Assembly (NCBI GenBank): GCA_963383645.1
Contig: OY726560.1
Coordinates: forward strand, 86,281,093-86,345,092
Origin: Muscardinus avellanarius
Lineage: Eukaryota; Chordata; Mammalia; Rodentia; Gliridae
Direction: 5' to 3'
DNA length: 64,000 nucleotides
Position numbers and translations under genes: made by a program. Below are positions 33,558-46,067 of the stretch, piece after piece (the first letter of the stretch is position 1; the number at the start of each line of letters is the position of its first letter). The notes below the pieces were generated by a model. It saw only the letters and a list, made by a program, of their open reading frames with translations. It was not told where the DNA came from and ran no database searches.

Positions 33558-35062
33558 GTTTTTTTTATTATACATTATTTCTTTTTATTCATGCATTATA
33601 GTCATACATCTTAATGAAATACAAGATGGTAGAGGCAAACATGCACACCTCAGCCAATTAGTCCTTTCCCAATTTCCACTCCAATCTCTCCCTGCTCCCT
33701 CCTTCTCATGTTTGACTTAGTGATTGATATGTTTGTGGATGTACATCACATAAATTAGGAAATTTTACTCTTCCTCCACCCTCAGTCAGTGTCCTTATTT
33801 GCTCACCTGTTTTGTTTTTTTTCTCCTTCTCTAGAGTACCTCCTATGGCCCATTTTCTCCCTAGCTTCCACACATTAGAAAGATCATCTGATTATTTTAC
33901 TTTTTCTGAATCAGTAATCTCATTTAGAATAAAGTTTGCCAGTTCTATCCATTTCCTTGTAAATTACAAAATTTTGTTCTTCTTTATGGCTGAGTAAAAT
34001 TTCATTGTATACATATCCTATAGTTTTGTAATCCATTCATCTGTTGATGGGCATCTTAGCTTGTTTCATAGTTTGTTAATTGTGAATTGTGAGGCTATGA
34101 ACATAAAAATGCATGCATATATTTGGTAGCTTGGTTTCCATTCTTTTGGGGGCGATGCCCAGAAGTGAAATTGCTGGATCATATGGTAGGTTAATTTCCA
34201 TTCTTCTAAGAATATTCCATACTGTTTTCCAAAGAGGTTGTACTAATTTGAAATTTCTCCAACAATGTATTAAAGTTCCCACTTCTTCACATCCTCACAG
34301 GCACATATTGTTTGTGTTTTGAATGATTGCCACTCTAGTTGGAGTTAGGTGAAATCTCAGGGTAGTTTTGATTTGCATTCTTCTAATTGCTAATGATGTT
34401 TAGCATTTTTTCACGCATTTATTAGCCATTTGAATTTCTTTTTTGGAAAGTGTCAATTTAGTTCACTTGCTCATTTTTGATTGGGTTATTTGTTTTCTTA
34501 ATGCTGAGTTTGCTAAGTTCTCTGTATATTCTAGCTATTAGTCCTCTATCAGAGGAATAGTTGGAAAATTTTTTCTTCCATTCTGTTGGCTCTCTGTTTA
34601 GGTTCTTGATAGTTCCCTTTGCTTTACAGAAGCTTTTCAGTTTAATGCAATCCCATGTATTGATTTGCCTTTTAGTTTTCTGTGACTCTCGGATCTTGAT
34701 GAGAATGTTTGTACCTGTGCCTATGTGTTGTAGTGTTGGACCTATGCCCTTTGTAAGGAGTATCAAGGTCTCTGGTCTAATTTCCAAGTCTTTGATTCAT
34801 CTTGAATTGACTCTTGTGCAGGGTGAGAAAATGGGGTTTATTTACATTTTTCTACACATAGTTAACCGGTTTTGCCAACACGATTTGTTGAAGATACTAT
34901 ATATTTTCCAGTGTATGTTTCTGGCCTCTTTGTCAAAAATCAATTGACTGCAACAGTATACCTTTGTTTATGAGTCTTCCATTCTGCTCCATTGTTTTAT
35001 ATATCTTCTTTTGTGCCAGTACCATGCTGTTTTTTATTACTATGGCTTTGTAGTATAGTTTT
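33558..35062 (-). mobile_element. L1-A 3' part, antisense, 5'-truncated
   Basis: From the tail side (TATTCATGCATTATAGTC) through the 3'UTR and ORF2 C-terminus up to TTGTAGTATAGTTT, where similarity to other L1-A copies stops. ORF2 fragments on the minus strand include [19 protein letters not shown] (34458-34787) and [20 protein letters not shown] (34076-34282). Frameshifted throughout. Confidence 0.88.
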
Positions 35063-35987
35063 AATATTATTATTTTTTGGGGGGGGGAACTGAGGCAATA
35101 GTATATTACTACAAATACTAAAACATCTGTCAAAATGCTTTAAATTATTGACATTGGAAATTTTCTCCTACAAAGTACATGGCATATGCACAGAGGAAGG
35201 AGGACATCATATAGAAAAGGGAAAACCCCTCATGTATACAATCAATTGATTTTCAGTTAGTATTTAACCAGTTTTTCTTTTTTATAAAGGACCAAACAAT
35301 CTAGAGATTTGATTGTATTGGTGTTTACATCTCTATTCAAGCATTTCTTGAAGTACAGTATTTAATTTAATGTACCTTACATAAATTTTACAAAAAAAAT
35401 AGAGTTTTCTATAAGGACTATCCAAACTTATCAAGATGAAACTCAGGCTTTTGAAATAATTCTGATTGAGGTACAAAAAATACTCATAGGCAACTATGCA
35501 CTTAAAACTCTTCCTTTCACTGCCTACCCTCCCTCAGCTATCAAAAATACCATTTCTCATGGTAATTCTGTGTTTCCAAAGATAGGCTAGATCTTCAAAA
35601 CATATGTGGCTGCAATAAGACAAAAACAACCTCAGTCTGGAGGGTTTGCCATATATAGAGAAATAGGAAAAAATAGAAAATTTAGTCTAGCAGCAGATAC
35701 TTTATGGATCAATACATACTTTTTAAATGTCTCTATAAATATTTTAGTATTTACATTTTCCTTTACCTCTCCCTCCAATCCTTTCTTTTTGCCTTCATAT
35801 CTTTTATCCATTTTCCTTTCTTTTCTAGTACATTCTTCTAATTCTAATAATTTATCTGCAGTCATCTCATTAAAGAATTTGTCTCTCCAAGTGCTGTGTG
35901 CATGTGTCCCTATCACTCTGAACTTCATTATTATGTGAGACTGCAATGCACCAATAAATATGCATTAAGATAAAGGCAACATAACTT
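35063..35987. other. Unassigned DNA left of the L1-B insertion
   Basis: No gene recognised. The two overlapping frames of about 100 codons (35606-35946, opposite strands) have no motif. A TTTTTTGGGGGGGGGAACTG run at 35075-35094 looks like a SINE tail edge without a body. TGCAATGCACCAATAAATA near 35942-35960 resembles the last bases of an L1-A 3' end. Confidence 0.45.
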
Positions 35988-36049
35988 TATTTTTTTAACA
36001 ATTTTTTATTGAACATAAGTAGTATACATTTACACTATATTTGGTGCCC

Positions 36050-36090
36050 TCTCCCCCCCCCGCCCCCGTTTTCTCTCCCCCCCCCACCAA
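36050..36090 (-). other. G-rich tract in L1-B 3'UTR (G-quadruplex candidate)
   Basis: The plus strand shows CCCCCCCCCGCCCCCG and CCCCCCCCCACC separated by TTTTCTCT. The sense L1 strand therefore has at least four runs of three or more G. The truncated copy has the same tract at 8821-8868. Such G-rich tracts are a known feature of mammalian L1 3'UTRs. Confidence 0.8.
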
Positions 36091-36238
36091 TGGTTGTCCA
36101 GGTTAACCATTTTACACATGTTCAGGTGTAGACCCTCATTAATCAAGATCGGCCTTTCTCCTCTCCTATCTTTCCATTAAAACTTAGCTAGTATTTCCCC
36201 TCTAATATCTGGGGTCCTACGGGTATACTTTGTGTTTT

Positions 36239-39200
36239 CTAGTTTGGGCATATTAGAGGAAACATGTGTATCTTCTCCTTCTGTGCTTGGCTGATCTCAC
36301 TTAACATGATGCTCTCCAGGGCTTTCCATCTTCTTGCAAATGATATAATTTTGTTCTTCTTTATGGCTGAATAGAATTCCATTGTGTGTATTTCCCACAG
36401 TTTTGCTATCCATTCATCTATTGATGGTGATCTGGGTTGGTTCCATATTTTGGCTATTACAAATTGTGCTGCTATGAACATAGGTATGCATATGTTGCTG
36501 TATTTCTCTGAATTCAACCCCTTTGGAAAGATACCGAGGAGTGGTATAGCTGGATCATATGGTGGATCTATTCCCAACTTTTACAGGAATCTCCACACAG
36601 ATCTCCATAGTGGCTGAACTAGTTTGCACTCCCACCAACAGTGTAAAAGAGTTCCTCTTTCCCCACATCCTCGCCAGCATTTGTTGTTGTTTGATTTCTT
36701 TATGCTTGCTACTCTGACTGGGGTTAGATGGAATCTCAGTGTAGTTTTGATTTGCATCTCCCCAATGGCCAGTGATGAAGAACATCTTTTCATGTATCTA
36801 TTAGCCCTTTGTATCTCTTCTTTTGTGAAGTGTCTATTTAGTTCATTTGCCCATTTCTTGATTGGGTTGTTTGTTTTGCTAGTGTAGAGCCTTTTGAGCT
36901 CTTTGTATATTCTGGATATTAGCCCCCTATAAGAATGGTGGCTGGTAAAGATCCTTTCCCATTCTGTAGGCTTCCTCTTTAGGTTATTGATAGTTTCCTT
37001 TGATGAGAAGAAACTTTTTAGTTTGATGTTATCCCACTTGTTTATTCTTGCTTTAATTTCCTGAGCTTTGAAGGTTTTGTTGAGAAAGTTACTGCCTGTG
37101 CCAATATGTTGTAGTGTTGAACCTATGCTCTCCTCTACTAACTTCACCATCTCAGGTGTAATTTCTAAGTCTTTGATCCATCTTGAGTTGATTCCTGTGT
37201 TAGGTGAGATATAGGAGTTTAGATTCATCTTTTTACAAATGGTTAGCCAGTTCTCCCAGCACCACTTGTTGAAAAGGCTGTCTTTTCTCCAGCGTATGTG
37301 TTTGGCCCCTTTGTCAAAGATTAATTGACTAAAGATGTGTGGGTTTGTTTCTGTATCTTCTATTCTAATCCACTGGTCAGTATTTCTGTTTTTGTGCCAG
37401 TACCATGCTGTTTTTACTACTATTGCTCTATAGTATAGTTTGAAGTCTGGGATTGTAATGCCTCCTGCGTGTTTCTTGTTATTGAGAATTGCTTTGGCTA
37501 TTCTAGGTCTTTTCCTTCTCCATCTGAAGTTCGTGATTGATTTTTCTAGGTCTCTGAAGAATGTCACTGGTATTTTAATGGGAATTGCATTGAACCTATA
37601 GATCAGTTTTGGCAGAATGGCCATTTTGATGATATTTATTCTGCCTATCCATGAGCACGGGAGATCTTTCCATCTTCCAAGGTCTTCTTCTATTTCTTTC
37701 TTTAATGTTTTATAGTTTTTGTTGTAGAGGTCTTTTACATCTTGGGTTAGATTTATTCCTAGGTATTTTATTGGTTTTGAGGTTATAGTGAATGGAATTG
37801 TTGTTTTTGTTTCCTTCATTGTGGGTTCGTTGTTGGCATAAAGAAAGGCCACTGATTTCTTTAGGTTGATTTTGTAACCTGCGACTTTGCTGAATTTGTC
37901 AATCAGCTCCAGAAGTCTTTTGGTTGAGTTCTTTGGGTCTTCCATATAAAGGATCATGTCATCTGCGAATAAGGATAATTTTACTTCCTCTCTTCCTATG
38001 TGGATTCCTTTGATTTCCTTCTCTTGTCTGATTGCTGCAGCAAGAGTCTCAAGGACTATATTGAAAAGGAGTGGTGATAGTGGGCATCCTTGTCTTGTTC
38101 CTGCCTGTAGTGGAAATTCTTGCAGGTTTTTCCCCATTCACTATAATGTTGGCTTTGGGTTTGCAGTATATTGCCTTGATGATGTTGAAGTACTTTCCTT
38201 CTATCCCAATTTTTTACAAAGTTTTTAACATAAATGGGTGTTGGATTTTGCCGAATGCTTTTTCAGCATCTATTGCTATGATGATGTGGTTTTTGTTCTT
38301 GGTTCTATTTATGTGGTGAATAACATGTATTGATTTGCATATGTTGAACCAGCCTTGTTTTTCTGGGATGAAACCGACTTGGTCATGATGTATTATTCTC
38401 TTGATATAGTTGTGAATGCATATAGCTAGTATTTTGTTTAGAATTTTTGCATCTATGTTCATTAAGGATATTGGTCTGTAGTTTTCCTTTCTTGAGGTAT
38501 CTTTATTTGGTTTGGGGATTAATGTGATACTGGCCTCATAGAAGGAATTTGGAAGAGTTCCATCTCTTTCAATTTCCCGGAACATGTTATGAAGTATTGG
38601 TATTAGTTGTTCACTGAAGGTTTTGTAGAATTCAGCTGGGAACCCATCTGGGCCTGGGCTTTTCTTTGGTGGAAGAATTTTTATTGCCATTTCTATTTCT
38701 TTGGTTGTTATTGGTTGGTTTAGGCTTGCTATGTCCTCTTGGTTGAGTGTAGGAAGGTTAACTGTGCTTAGAAATCTGTCAATTTTATCCAGGTTTTCAA
38801 ATCTATTGGAGTATAAATTTTTAAAGTAGTTTCTGATAATATTTTGAATTTCTTCACTATCAGTGGTGATATCTCCTTTTTCATTTCTAATTTTGATAAT
38901 TTGAGTTGATTCTCTTTTTCTTTTGGTTAGGTTGGCCAGGGGTTTATCAATTCTATTAATCTTTTCAAAGAACCAACTTTATGTTTTATTGATTTTTTGA
39001 AATGTTTTTTTGTTCTTTATTTCATTTATTTCTGCCCTAATTTTGATGATTTCTTGTCTTCTGCTGGCTTTGGGAATAGACTGTTGCAGTCTTTCTAGGT
39101 CCTTGAGTTGTGTCATTAGGTTCTTTACTTGGTGATTCTCTGTCCTTCTTATGTGGGCACTCAATGCAATAAACTTTCCTCTTAGTACTACCTTCATGGT

Positions 39201-40067
39201 GTCCCATAGGTTTTGGTAAGTTGTGTCTCTGTTTTTGTTTGTTTCCATAAATTTCTTTATTTCTTCCCTAATTTCTGCTCTTACCCATTCGTCATTCAAT
39301 AGTGTATCATTCATTCTCCATGAATTTGAGTACTTTCTTTCGAGTTTCCTGTTGTTGATTTCTACTTTTATTCCATTGTGGTCTGAAAAGATGCATGGAA
39401 TTATATTACATTTTTTGAATTTACTGGTATTTTCTTTGTGTCCCAGGATGTGATCTATTTTGGAGAAGGTTCCACGGGCTGCTGAGAAGAAAGTGTATTC
39501 TGTAGTTTCTGGTTGAAATACTCTGAAAACGTCTATTAGGTCCATTTGGTTTATGGTTTCCTTTAGTTCTAAAGTGTCTTCACTCATCTTTTGCCTTGAA
39601 GATCGATCCAGTGGTGTGAGAGGCGTATTAAAGTCTCCCAGAATTATTGTATTTCGGTCTACTTGGGATCTTATGTCCAGAAGGGTTTGTTTTACAAATG
39701 TGGTTGCACCCACATTTGGGGCATAAATATTTATTATCATTATATCTTCTTGGTGTATTGTTCCTTTTAATAAAAGGAAGTGCCCTGATTTGTCTCTTTT
39801 GATGTGTTTTAGTTTAAAGTCTGTTTTGTTGGATATCAGGGTTGCTACCCCTGCTCTTTTATGGTCACTGGTGGCATGGTATATCTTTTTCCATCCTTTC
39901 ACCTTTAGCCTGTGAATGTCTTTGGCTGTGAGGTGAGTTTCTTGCAGACAGCATATATTTGGATTATGTTTCCTAATCCACATTGCCAGTCTATGTCTTT
40001 TGATTGGTGAGTTAAGTCCTTTGACATTAAGAGATATTATTGAAATATGATTTTTGTTTTCTGCCAT
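36239..40067 (-). pseudogene. L1-B ORF2 (endonuclease-reverse transcriptase), broken
   Basis: Begins [20 protein letters not shown]. The apurinic-endonuclease domain (residues 1-about 240) is intact, with N14, E43, Y115, D145, N147, T192, D205, D229 and H230 at the same numbers as in human L1. Lesions: TAA 38979-38981 just after the endonuclease/linker; TAA 38214-38216; an extra A near 38130-38137 (frameshift); TAA 36581-36583. The RT region has [18 protein letters not shown] (second Asp of [10 protein letters not shown] replaced by Gly), [11 protein letters not shown] and the catalytic FADD. The Cys/His motif [18 protein letters not shown] precedes the last stop. The 112-codon tail beyond it is open. 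Confidence 0.93.
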
Positions 40068-40112
40068 TTTGTGTTCTGTCTAATCTTGGGTGGTGTGATC
40101 TTTCTTCTTTAC

Positions 40113-41087
40113 TTAAATGGCCCACTTATTAACTTCCTCTCTTCTCTGATTCTGAAGTCTGCTTCTTTTTTCTTCCTTATGATTTATTTCTTTAAGAATT
40201 TTCTCCAGTGTTGGCTTTGAATTCATGAATTTTTTGAGGTTCTGTTTATCCTGAAAGACTTTGAATTCCCCATTGATCTTGAATAGTAGTTTTGCTGGAT
40301 AGATGAGCCTTGGCTGGAAGTTATTTTCTTCCAGGGTCTGAATCACGTCGTACCAGTCTCTCCTAGCATTCCTGACCTGGGTTGTATAGTCTGGGGTGAT
40401 TCTTATTCTTTTGCCTCTATATGTCACCCGTCCTTTTGTTCTCACTGCTTTTAAGATTCCTTCCTTGGCCTCTATGCTGGTCAATTTGGTTATTACGTGG
40501 CGTGGAGTGGTTTTTCTTTGGTCCTGTCTCAGTGGAGTTCTGTATGCCTCCTGGACTTGAAGATTCAAGTCTCTTTCCATATTTGGAAAATTCTCTGAGA
40601 TTATTTCCTTGAAGATATTACAGATGCCCTTGGTCTGTACCTCTATCCCTTCCCCGATGCCTATTATCCGTAAATTAGGGCGCTTCATATTATCCCATAA
40701 TTGCTGGATGTTTAGGTTTTGTTGCTGTAAAGATTTCTGTATATCGCTGACTGTGTTTTCGGTTTGGGATGTACTGTCTTATAATACTGATATTCTGTTT
40801 TCCATTTCATCTAATCTTCCAGAATTTCTTTCTATTGCTGTCTTCATTTCACTTATTGCCTCTTTCATTTCATTCCAGACCTCTTTCTGATTCTTTTTTA
40901 GTGTTTCTAATTCACCTTTAACCTCTATACTTGTTTTAAATCCTTTCATCATATTGAACATCAAGATTCTGAACTCCCCTTTTTGCATTTCTAGTAGGTC
41001 AGTATTCGTGATTTCTGCTGTCTCTTCATAATTCCTGGTTCTCATATTTATAGCGTTCTCTGTCCTGTTTTTCTGATTTCTACCCAT
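40113..41087 (-). pseudogene. L1-B ORF1, one in-frame stop
   Basis: Starts MGRNQKNRTENA. The 102-codon N-terminal part ends in a coiled-coil stretch (AIERNSGRLDEMENRISVL) at a TAA (40779-40781). Frame continues DSTSQTENTVSDIQKSL into the RRM (MKRPNLRIIGIGEGIE) and C-terminal domain (TYRGKRIRITPDYTTQVRNA, NFQPRLIYPAKLLFKINGEF), ending NKWAI at 40113. Total about 324 residues with the stop read as an amino acid, close to the usual L1 ORF1p length. A single substitution separates it from an open frame, so inactivation is recent. Confidence 0.92.
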
Positions 41088-41631
41088 TGTTTGTGAGTAC
41101 TGTGCTTAGTCAAATCTTAATATTAGGAGTTTGGGGGTATTGGTTAGTCAGCAGAGCCTTTCCATTGTTGAGGGTGGGTGATGTGTAAGGAGCTGGGGTG
41201 ATTGGTAAAGGAGTCGGATTAGATAGAGGATATGTTAGGTTGAGAAAGACTTTAAGTATGATAAGGTAATAACTTGCTAGGAATGAGAGAGAGTTAACTA
41301 CTAGGACTCTTGTCGTTGGTAGAGTAATTATGGATATAAGAGATACTTTGAGTATTAAACCAGGAGGTATATTATGGGGAAAAGTTTTGGGGGAGAAAAG
41401 TATGTAGGTTAGTGTGGGTAGGTTTGTAAATAGGGATGATGGAAGGAGCAGACAGACATAAAAAAAAGAATCCACACAAGATACCAAGACTATTATGTAA
41501 TCCAAGAAAAAGAAAGGAAAACCAATCAAAGGAGGAGAGTGAAAAAAAGGAAGAAAGAGGAAAAAAGAACAAGAATAAAATAAAAGGAACTAGCAGCTGT
41601 GTGAAATGAAAAAATAAGGCAAACTATCCAA

Positions 41632-41691
<60 letters not shown>

Positions 41692-43215
41692 AACAAGTTA
41701 AAGTAAAAGAAGTGTGGGTTAAAAGAAAAAAAAATAAAACAGCAATAACCCTACCAAAACAAAAGCACTGTAAAAGCAAAATAAAACAAAACATCCACAT
41801 TAAAAGTAAAACAAACAGTCCTCCTTATTTACTCATATGGGGTCAGGTCCAAATAATATGTGCGTATCTGATTGCTTTGGTAGCTTTCAGAATACCATCT
41901 AATGTCTCTTAGTTTTCTTTGTACTCTATTTTTATCTTCTTAAGTCACTCTGGGTGTTTGGACACCTTTCTCTCCTTTAGCTGCTTTAGGTTTATGTGTC
42001 CGGATGTCTGATTTCACTGTTATTTGATTCTGTACAATTCACAGGTTCTGCGAAATTCTAACCTGTGGTCAGCACCTCTGCACTCACCACCCTAGCCTCC
42101 AGCCTGTGCTTCCCTACAGCAGGGGTGGAGAATGACCAAAGTATAATTGGAACCTCCCCCTGAGGTCCTGAGCAGATTTTGTGGCCCGATGGATTTTCTT
42201 GTGTCTCTGGAAATTCCAGCTGGGCTAGCCGGTGTGGTCCCAAGATGTACCCTGGGCAAATGGATGCTAGTTCCTTGATGCCCACACTTATTGCCAGAGC
42301 TCTGCCTATTCCAAGAGTGCAGGCTGGATGCGCTGCTAATACTGGACCCAAGTGAGAGTGGATGCAGCTGTCTATTGCTGCTGGTATGCTCTTCCAAGGT
42401 GTATTGAGCTGTGTTCTCACTTAGCACTAAGCCTCTGGCTACCAGGAGGGTGGGAACACCCAGGGGTGGGCCAGGGGTGCAGGGTAGGTGCTCAAGGGTC
42501 CAGTGCGTGTTGTCCAGCAATGGTCTCTGCCTCCCGCGGGACGTAGAAGCTGGGGGTGCCCCAAGGAGATTTCCGGGTTACCCAGGGCTTTCGCAGCCTG
42601 GAAGGCAGGCTCTGGCAAGGTGGCAGGGGCTAGACACACAAGCAGACTCCAATTTAGGGGTGGCAGTGTACAGGTACTGACTACCAGCAGGGTACCGTGG
42701 CGCAGGCAAGTTGTGCGAGGAGAGTGCTCGGATCTGAGGCTTGAGCCCGTGCTGGGGGGTTGAGGCTGCGCACACACTAGGACCCCAACTTACCAGGGCG
42801 CCCTCAGGTACCTGACTTGGTGCAGGAATCCGTGGGAGTCTCTATGCAGTTGTGATCCGGTTGCTGGTGGGCACACAGAATTCTGGTGGCTGCTGCTCAC
42901 TGCTTAAGATGCGGTCCTAAGTCCGTTTTTAGTCCCGAATTATCTTGCCGTGGTAATATCGGGCAGGCAGCTCCTTGGGCAGCTGCAAAAGCAGCCCGCC
43001 GATCAGCATTCCTATCGGCGTTCCGATTGTATCTGCAGCAGGTCCCGTGTCCGATCATTCTTCTTTTTCAAGTTCAGGGTTCCGCCGAGGTACCTGGATG
43101 TGTTTTGGTTCCTGGTATGTATTTATTTTGTTGATTTAGACACTGCTTTCTAAGTATTTAATCTTTATTTGATTCAGCTACTGAGAAGTGCTGTGTCCCT
43201 CGGTCGCCATTTTGG
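41088..43215 (-). promoter_or_regulatory. L1-B 5'UTR with YY1-like terminal site
   Basis: A 2.1-kb 5'UTR, G+C- and CpG-rich in 42060-43200. On the plus strand CGGTCGCCATTTTGG (43201-43215) gives GCCATTTT, a YY1-type site at the extreme 5' end, the position used for start-site choice in human L1. Several overlapping frames of 60-142 codons occur on both strands of the G+C-rich part. I see no repeated monomers of the mouse type. Confidence 0.75.
41632..41688. repeat. (TG)n(TA)n microsatellite in L1-B 5'UTR
   Basis: About 8 TG units followed by about 20 TA units within the proximal 5'UTR, some 545 bases from ORF1. An unusual place for an expanded repeat in an L1 promoter region. Confidence 0.97.
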
Positions 43216-43913
43216 AAAAAAAAAACTAGTTTTATTATTATTGATAAAATTTATTTTACTTTTTCTGAATCACTAATCTCATTTAGCATAAGTTTCCACT
43301 TCTATTCATTTCTTTGTAAATGACATAATTTTGTTCTTCTTTATGGCTGAGTAAAATTTTATTGTGTACACATTCTAAATTTTGTAACTCATTTATCTGT
43401 GGATGGACATCTTGAAGTTAGGTATTGTAATTCTTCCAGCATGGCTTTTGATGCTGAGACATATTTTGGCTATTCTGGGATTTTTGTTGTTACAAATAAA
43501 TTTAAGGACTGATTTTTCTATGTCTTTGAGAAATGACCTTGGGAAATTAATGGGTATTGTGTTGAATCTGTAGATCACCTTTGAAAATATGATAATTTTA
43601 ATGATATTTATTCTGCCTATCCAAAAATGTGGAAGATCTTTCAATATTCTAAGGTTTTCTTTGATTTCATTTTTCAGTGTTTTATTATTTTCTTTATAGA
43701 GGGCTTTTACTTCTTTGGTTAGGTTTATTCCTAAGTATTTTATATTTTGTGAGATATCCTGAGTGGAAGTGTTTTCTGGATTACTTTTTCAGTGGATTTA
43801 TGGTTGGCATGATGAAAGCTTGTGAAATATTAAAATTGATTTTGTATCCAGAAACTTTGCTGAATCTATTGATCAGTTCTATAAGGCTTTGGGTTGAGTT
43901 TGTAGGGTCTTCT

Positions 43914-44127
43914 TTTTTTTGTTTTTGGTGGTACTGGGGGTGGAACCCAGAGGCTTTCTACCTCCGGGCTATACTCCCAGAACTTTTTTATATTTTATTT
44001 GGAAACAGGGTCTCACTAGGTTGCTGAGAGCCTCACCAAGTAGCTGAGGCTGACTTCAAACCCGTGCGATCCTCCTGTCTCAGCCTCCTAAGCACGGGGA
44101 TTACAAGCGTGTACCACCACGCCTGGC
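43914..44127 (-). repeat. B1-dID-like SINE, antisense, with target duplication
   Basis: Inserted in L1-A ORF2. Flanks TTGTAGGGTCTTCT at 43900-43913 and 44128-44141 are identical. Several CpGs remain (CCTCCGGGC, CCCGTGCGATCC, GCACGGGG), so it is a young copy. Confidence 0.96.
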
Positions 44128-46067
44128 TTGTAGGGTCTTCTAAGTATAGAATTATGTCATCTGCAAAAAAGTGAACATTTTCGTTCTTCTTTTCCTATTT
44201 GTACTTTTCTGATTTCCTTTCCTTTACTTATTGCTCTGGCTAGAGCCTCAAGTACTATGTTGAAAAGCAGTGGTGTTAATGAACATTTTTGTCTTCTTCC
44301 TGTTTGTAGGGGAAATTCTCACAGTTTTTCCCCATTTAATAAGATGATGGCTGTGGGCCTATTATATATTGCCTTTATGATGTTGAGGTATGTTCCTACT
44401 ATTCCAATTCTCTTCAGTGTTTTTAGCATAAATGGATGTTGGATTTTGTCAAATGCTTTTTCAGTATCTGGAATGTTCATGTGACTTTTTTCTTTATTTC
44501 TGTTTATGTGATGAGTTATACATGTATTGTGTTTTGTATGTTGTACCAGTCTTACATCATTGAAATGAACCCTACTTGGTCATGGTGTATGATTTTCTTG
44601 ATATGGTTTTGAAAACGTTTGTTTTTTATGATTGAATATTGTTTGTTTAGCATTTTTACATCAAAGTTCATCAATGATATAGGCCTATAGTTTTCTTTCC
44701 TTGAGCTGTCTTTATTTGTTTTTGGTATTAATATGATGTTGACTTCATAGAATGTATTGGGGAGTGTCCTTTTTCTTTCTATTTCACAAAATAGATTTAG
44801 GAGTATTGGAATTTACTTTTCTATAAAGTTTTTATAAAATTTACTTTGTAAAACTATCTGGTCTTGAACTTTTCTTTGAATGTAAGCTCTTTATTGGTAC
44901 TTCAGTTTCTTTTATTGATATCGATTGGTTTAAATTTTCTACATCTTCTTGACTTAGTTTAGAAATGTATTTATCTAAAAAGTTGTCAATATTTTTCAGT
45001 TTTCAATTTGTTAAAGTATAGTTTTTGAAAGTAGTTTTGAAGAATCCTCTGTATTTCTACAATGTTGGTGGTAATATCTCCTTTTTCATGTCTTATTCTA
45101 ATAATTTAGATTGACTCTTCTTTATTTGGTTTAAGTTGGCTAGTGATTTATCTATCTTCTTAATTTTTTTTTGAGAAACCAGCTTTTGGTTTTGTTGATT
45201 TTCTGTATGTTTTTATTTTCTACTTTATTGATTTCTATTTAATTTTAATAATTCCCTGTCTTCTACTGGCTTTGGGGATAGGTTGTTGCTGTTTTACAAG
45301 AGTGTTCTTAGCTTATGTATTTTTTATTCTTATGTGGGTACTCAGTGCTATGAATTTTCCTCTTAATACTTCCTTCAGGGTGCCCCAGAGGTTTTGATAT
45401 TTTGTATGTCTATTTTCATTAGTTTCTAGGAATTTCTTGATTTTACCCTTTACTTCTTCTATAACCCATTCTTTATTCAGCAATATGGTGCTCAGCCTCC
45501 ACAAGTGTATGTATTTTCTTTGGTTCTTCTTATAGTTGTTTCAAGTTTCATTCCACTGTAGTCTGAAAAGACACAGGAAATTATGTTATATTTTTGAATT
45601 TGCTAATGCTCACATTGTGGTCCAGGATGTGATCTATTTTGGAAAATGTTCTGTGACCAGCTGAGAAAAATATAAAATCTGCTATATTTGGTGGAATATT
45701 CTATTTTTGTCTAATAGGTTCGTTTGATTTATGATGTTCTATATGTTTGAGACATCTTTACTGACCTTTTGTCTAGAAAATTGGTCTAGCAGTGTGAAAG
45801 GGTATTGAAGTCTACCAGTATTATTTTATCAATATTTATGTGTCACTTAATGTCACAAAGATTTTGTTTAATGAAATTAGCTGTACCTATGTTTGGGGCA
45901 TAAATGTTGACTACCATTAATTTCTCTTGCTGGAATTCTCCTTTTACCAGTAAAAATGACCTGGTTTGTTTCTTCTGACAATCTTAAATTTGAAATCAAA
46001 CTTGTCCAATATCAGAGTTGCTACTTCTACTTGTTTTCATCTCCTGTTGGCATGGATCACCTTTATT

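Larger units (their letters stand above)
35988..43215 (-). mobile_element. Near full-length L1-B, antisense
   Basis: A 7.2-kb L1 on the minus strand: 5' terminus CCAAAATGGCGACCGAGGG at 43215, 5'UTR 43215-41088, ORF1 41087-40113, ORF2 40067-36239, 3'UTR with a G-rich tract, then TTCAATAAAAAATTG and tail near 35988-36010. The inter-ORF gap is 45 nt. Coding damage is light: one stop in ORF1, three stops and one frameshift in ORF2. No target duplication is visible, and the right-hand neighbour L1-A lacks its 3' end, so insertion may have involved a deletion or recombination. Confidence 0.93.

Noticed and set aside
35606..35946. Two opposite-strand frames of about 100 codons
   Set aside because: Low-complexity composition, no known motif and no promoter or splice context; the frames are mutual shadows.
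42058..43153. Overlapping 60-142-codon frames on both strands in the G+C-rich L1-B 5'UTR, reminiscent of a primate L1 ORF0
   Set aside because: G+C-rich DNA has few stops by chance; the frames overlap in several phases, and no frame shows a motif or repeats in another copy here. Without other full-length L1-B copies there is nothing to support a protein.
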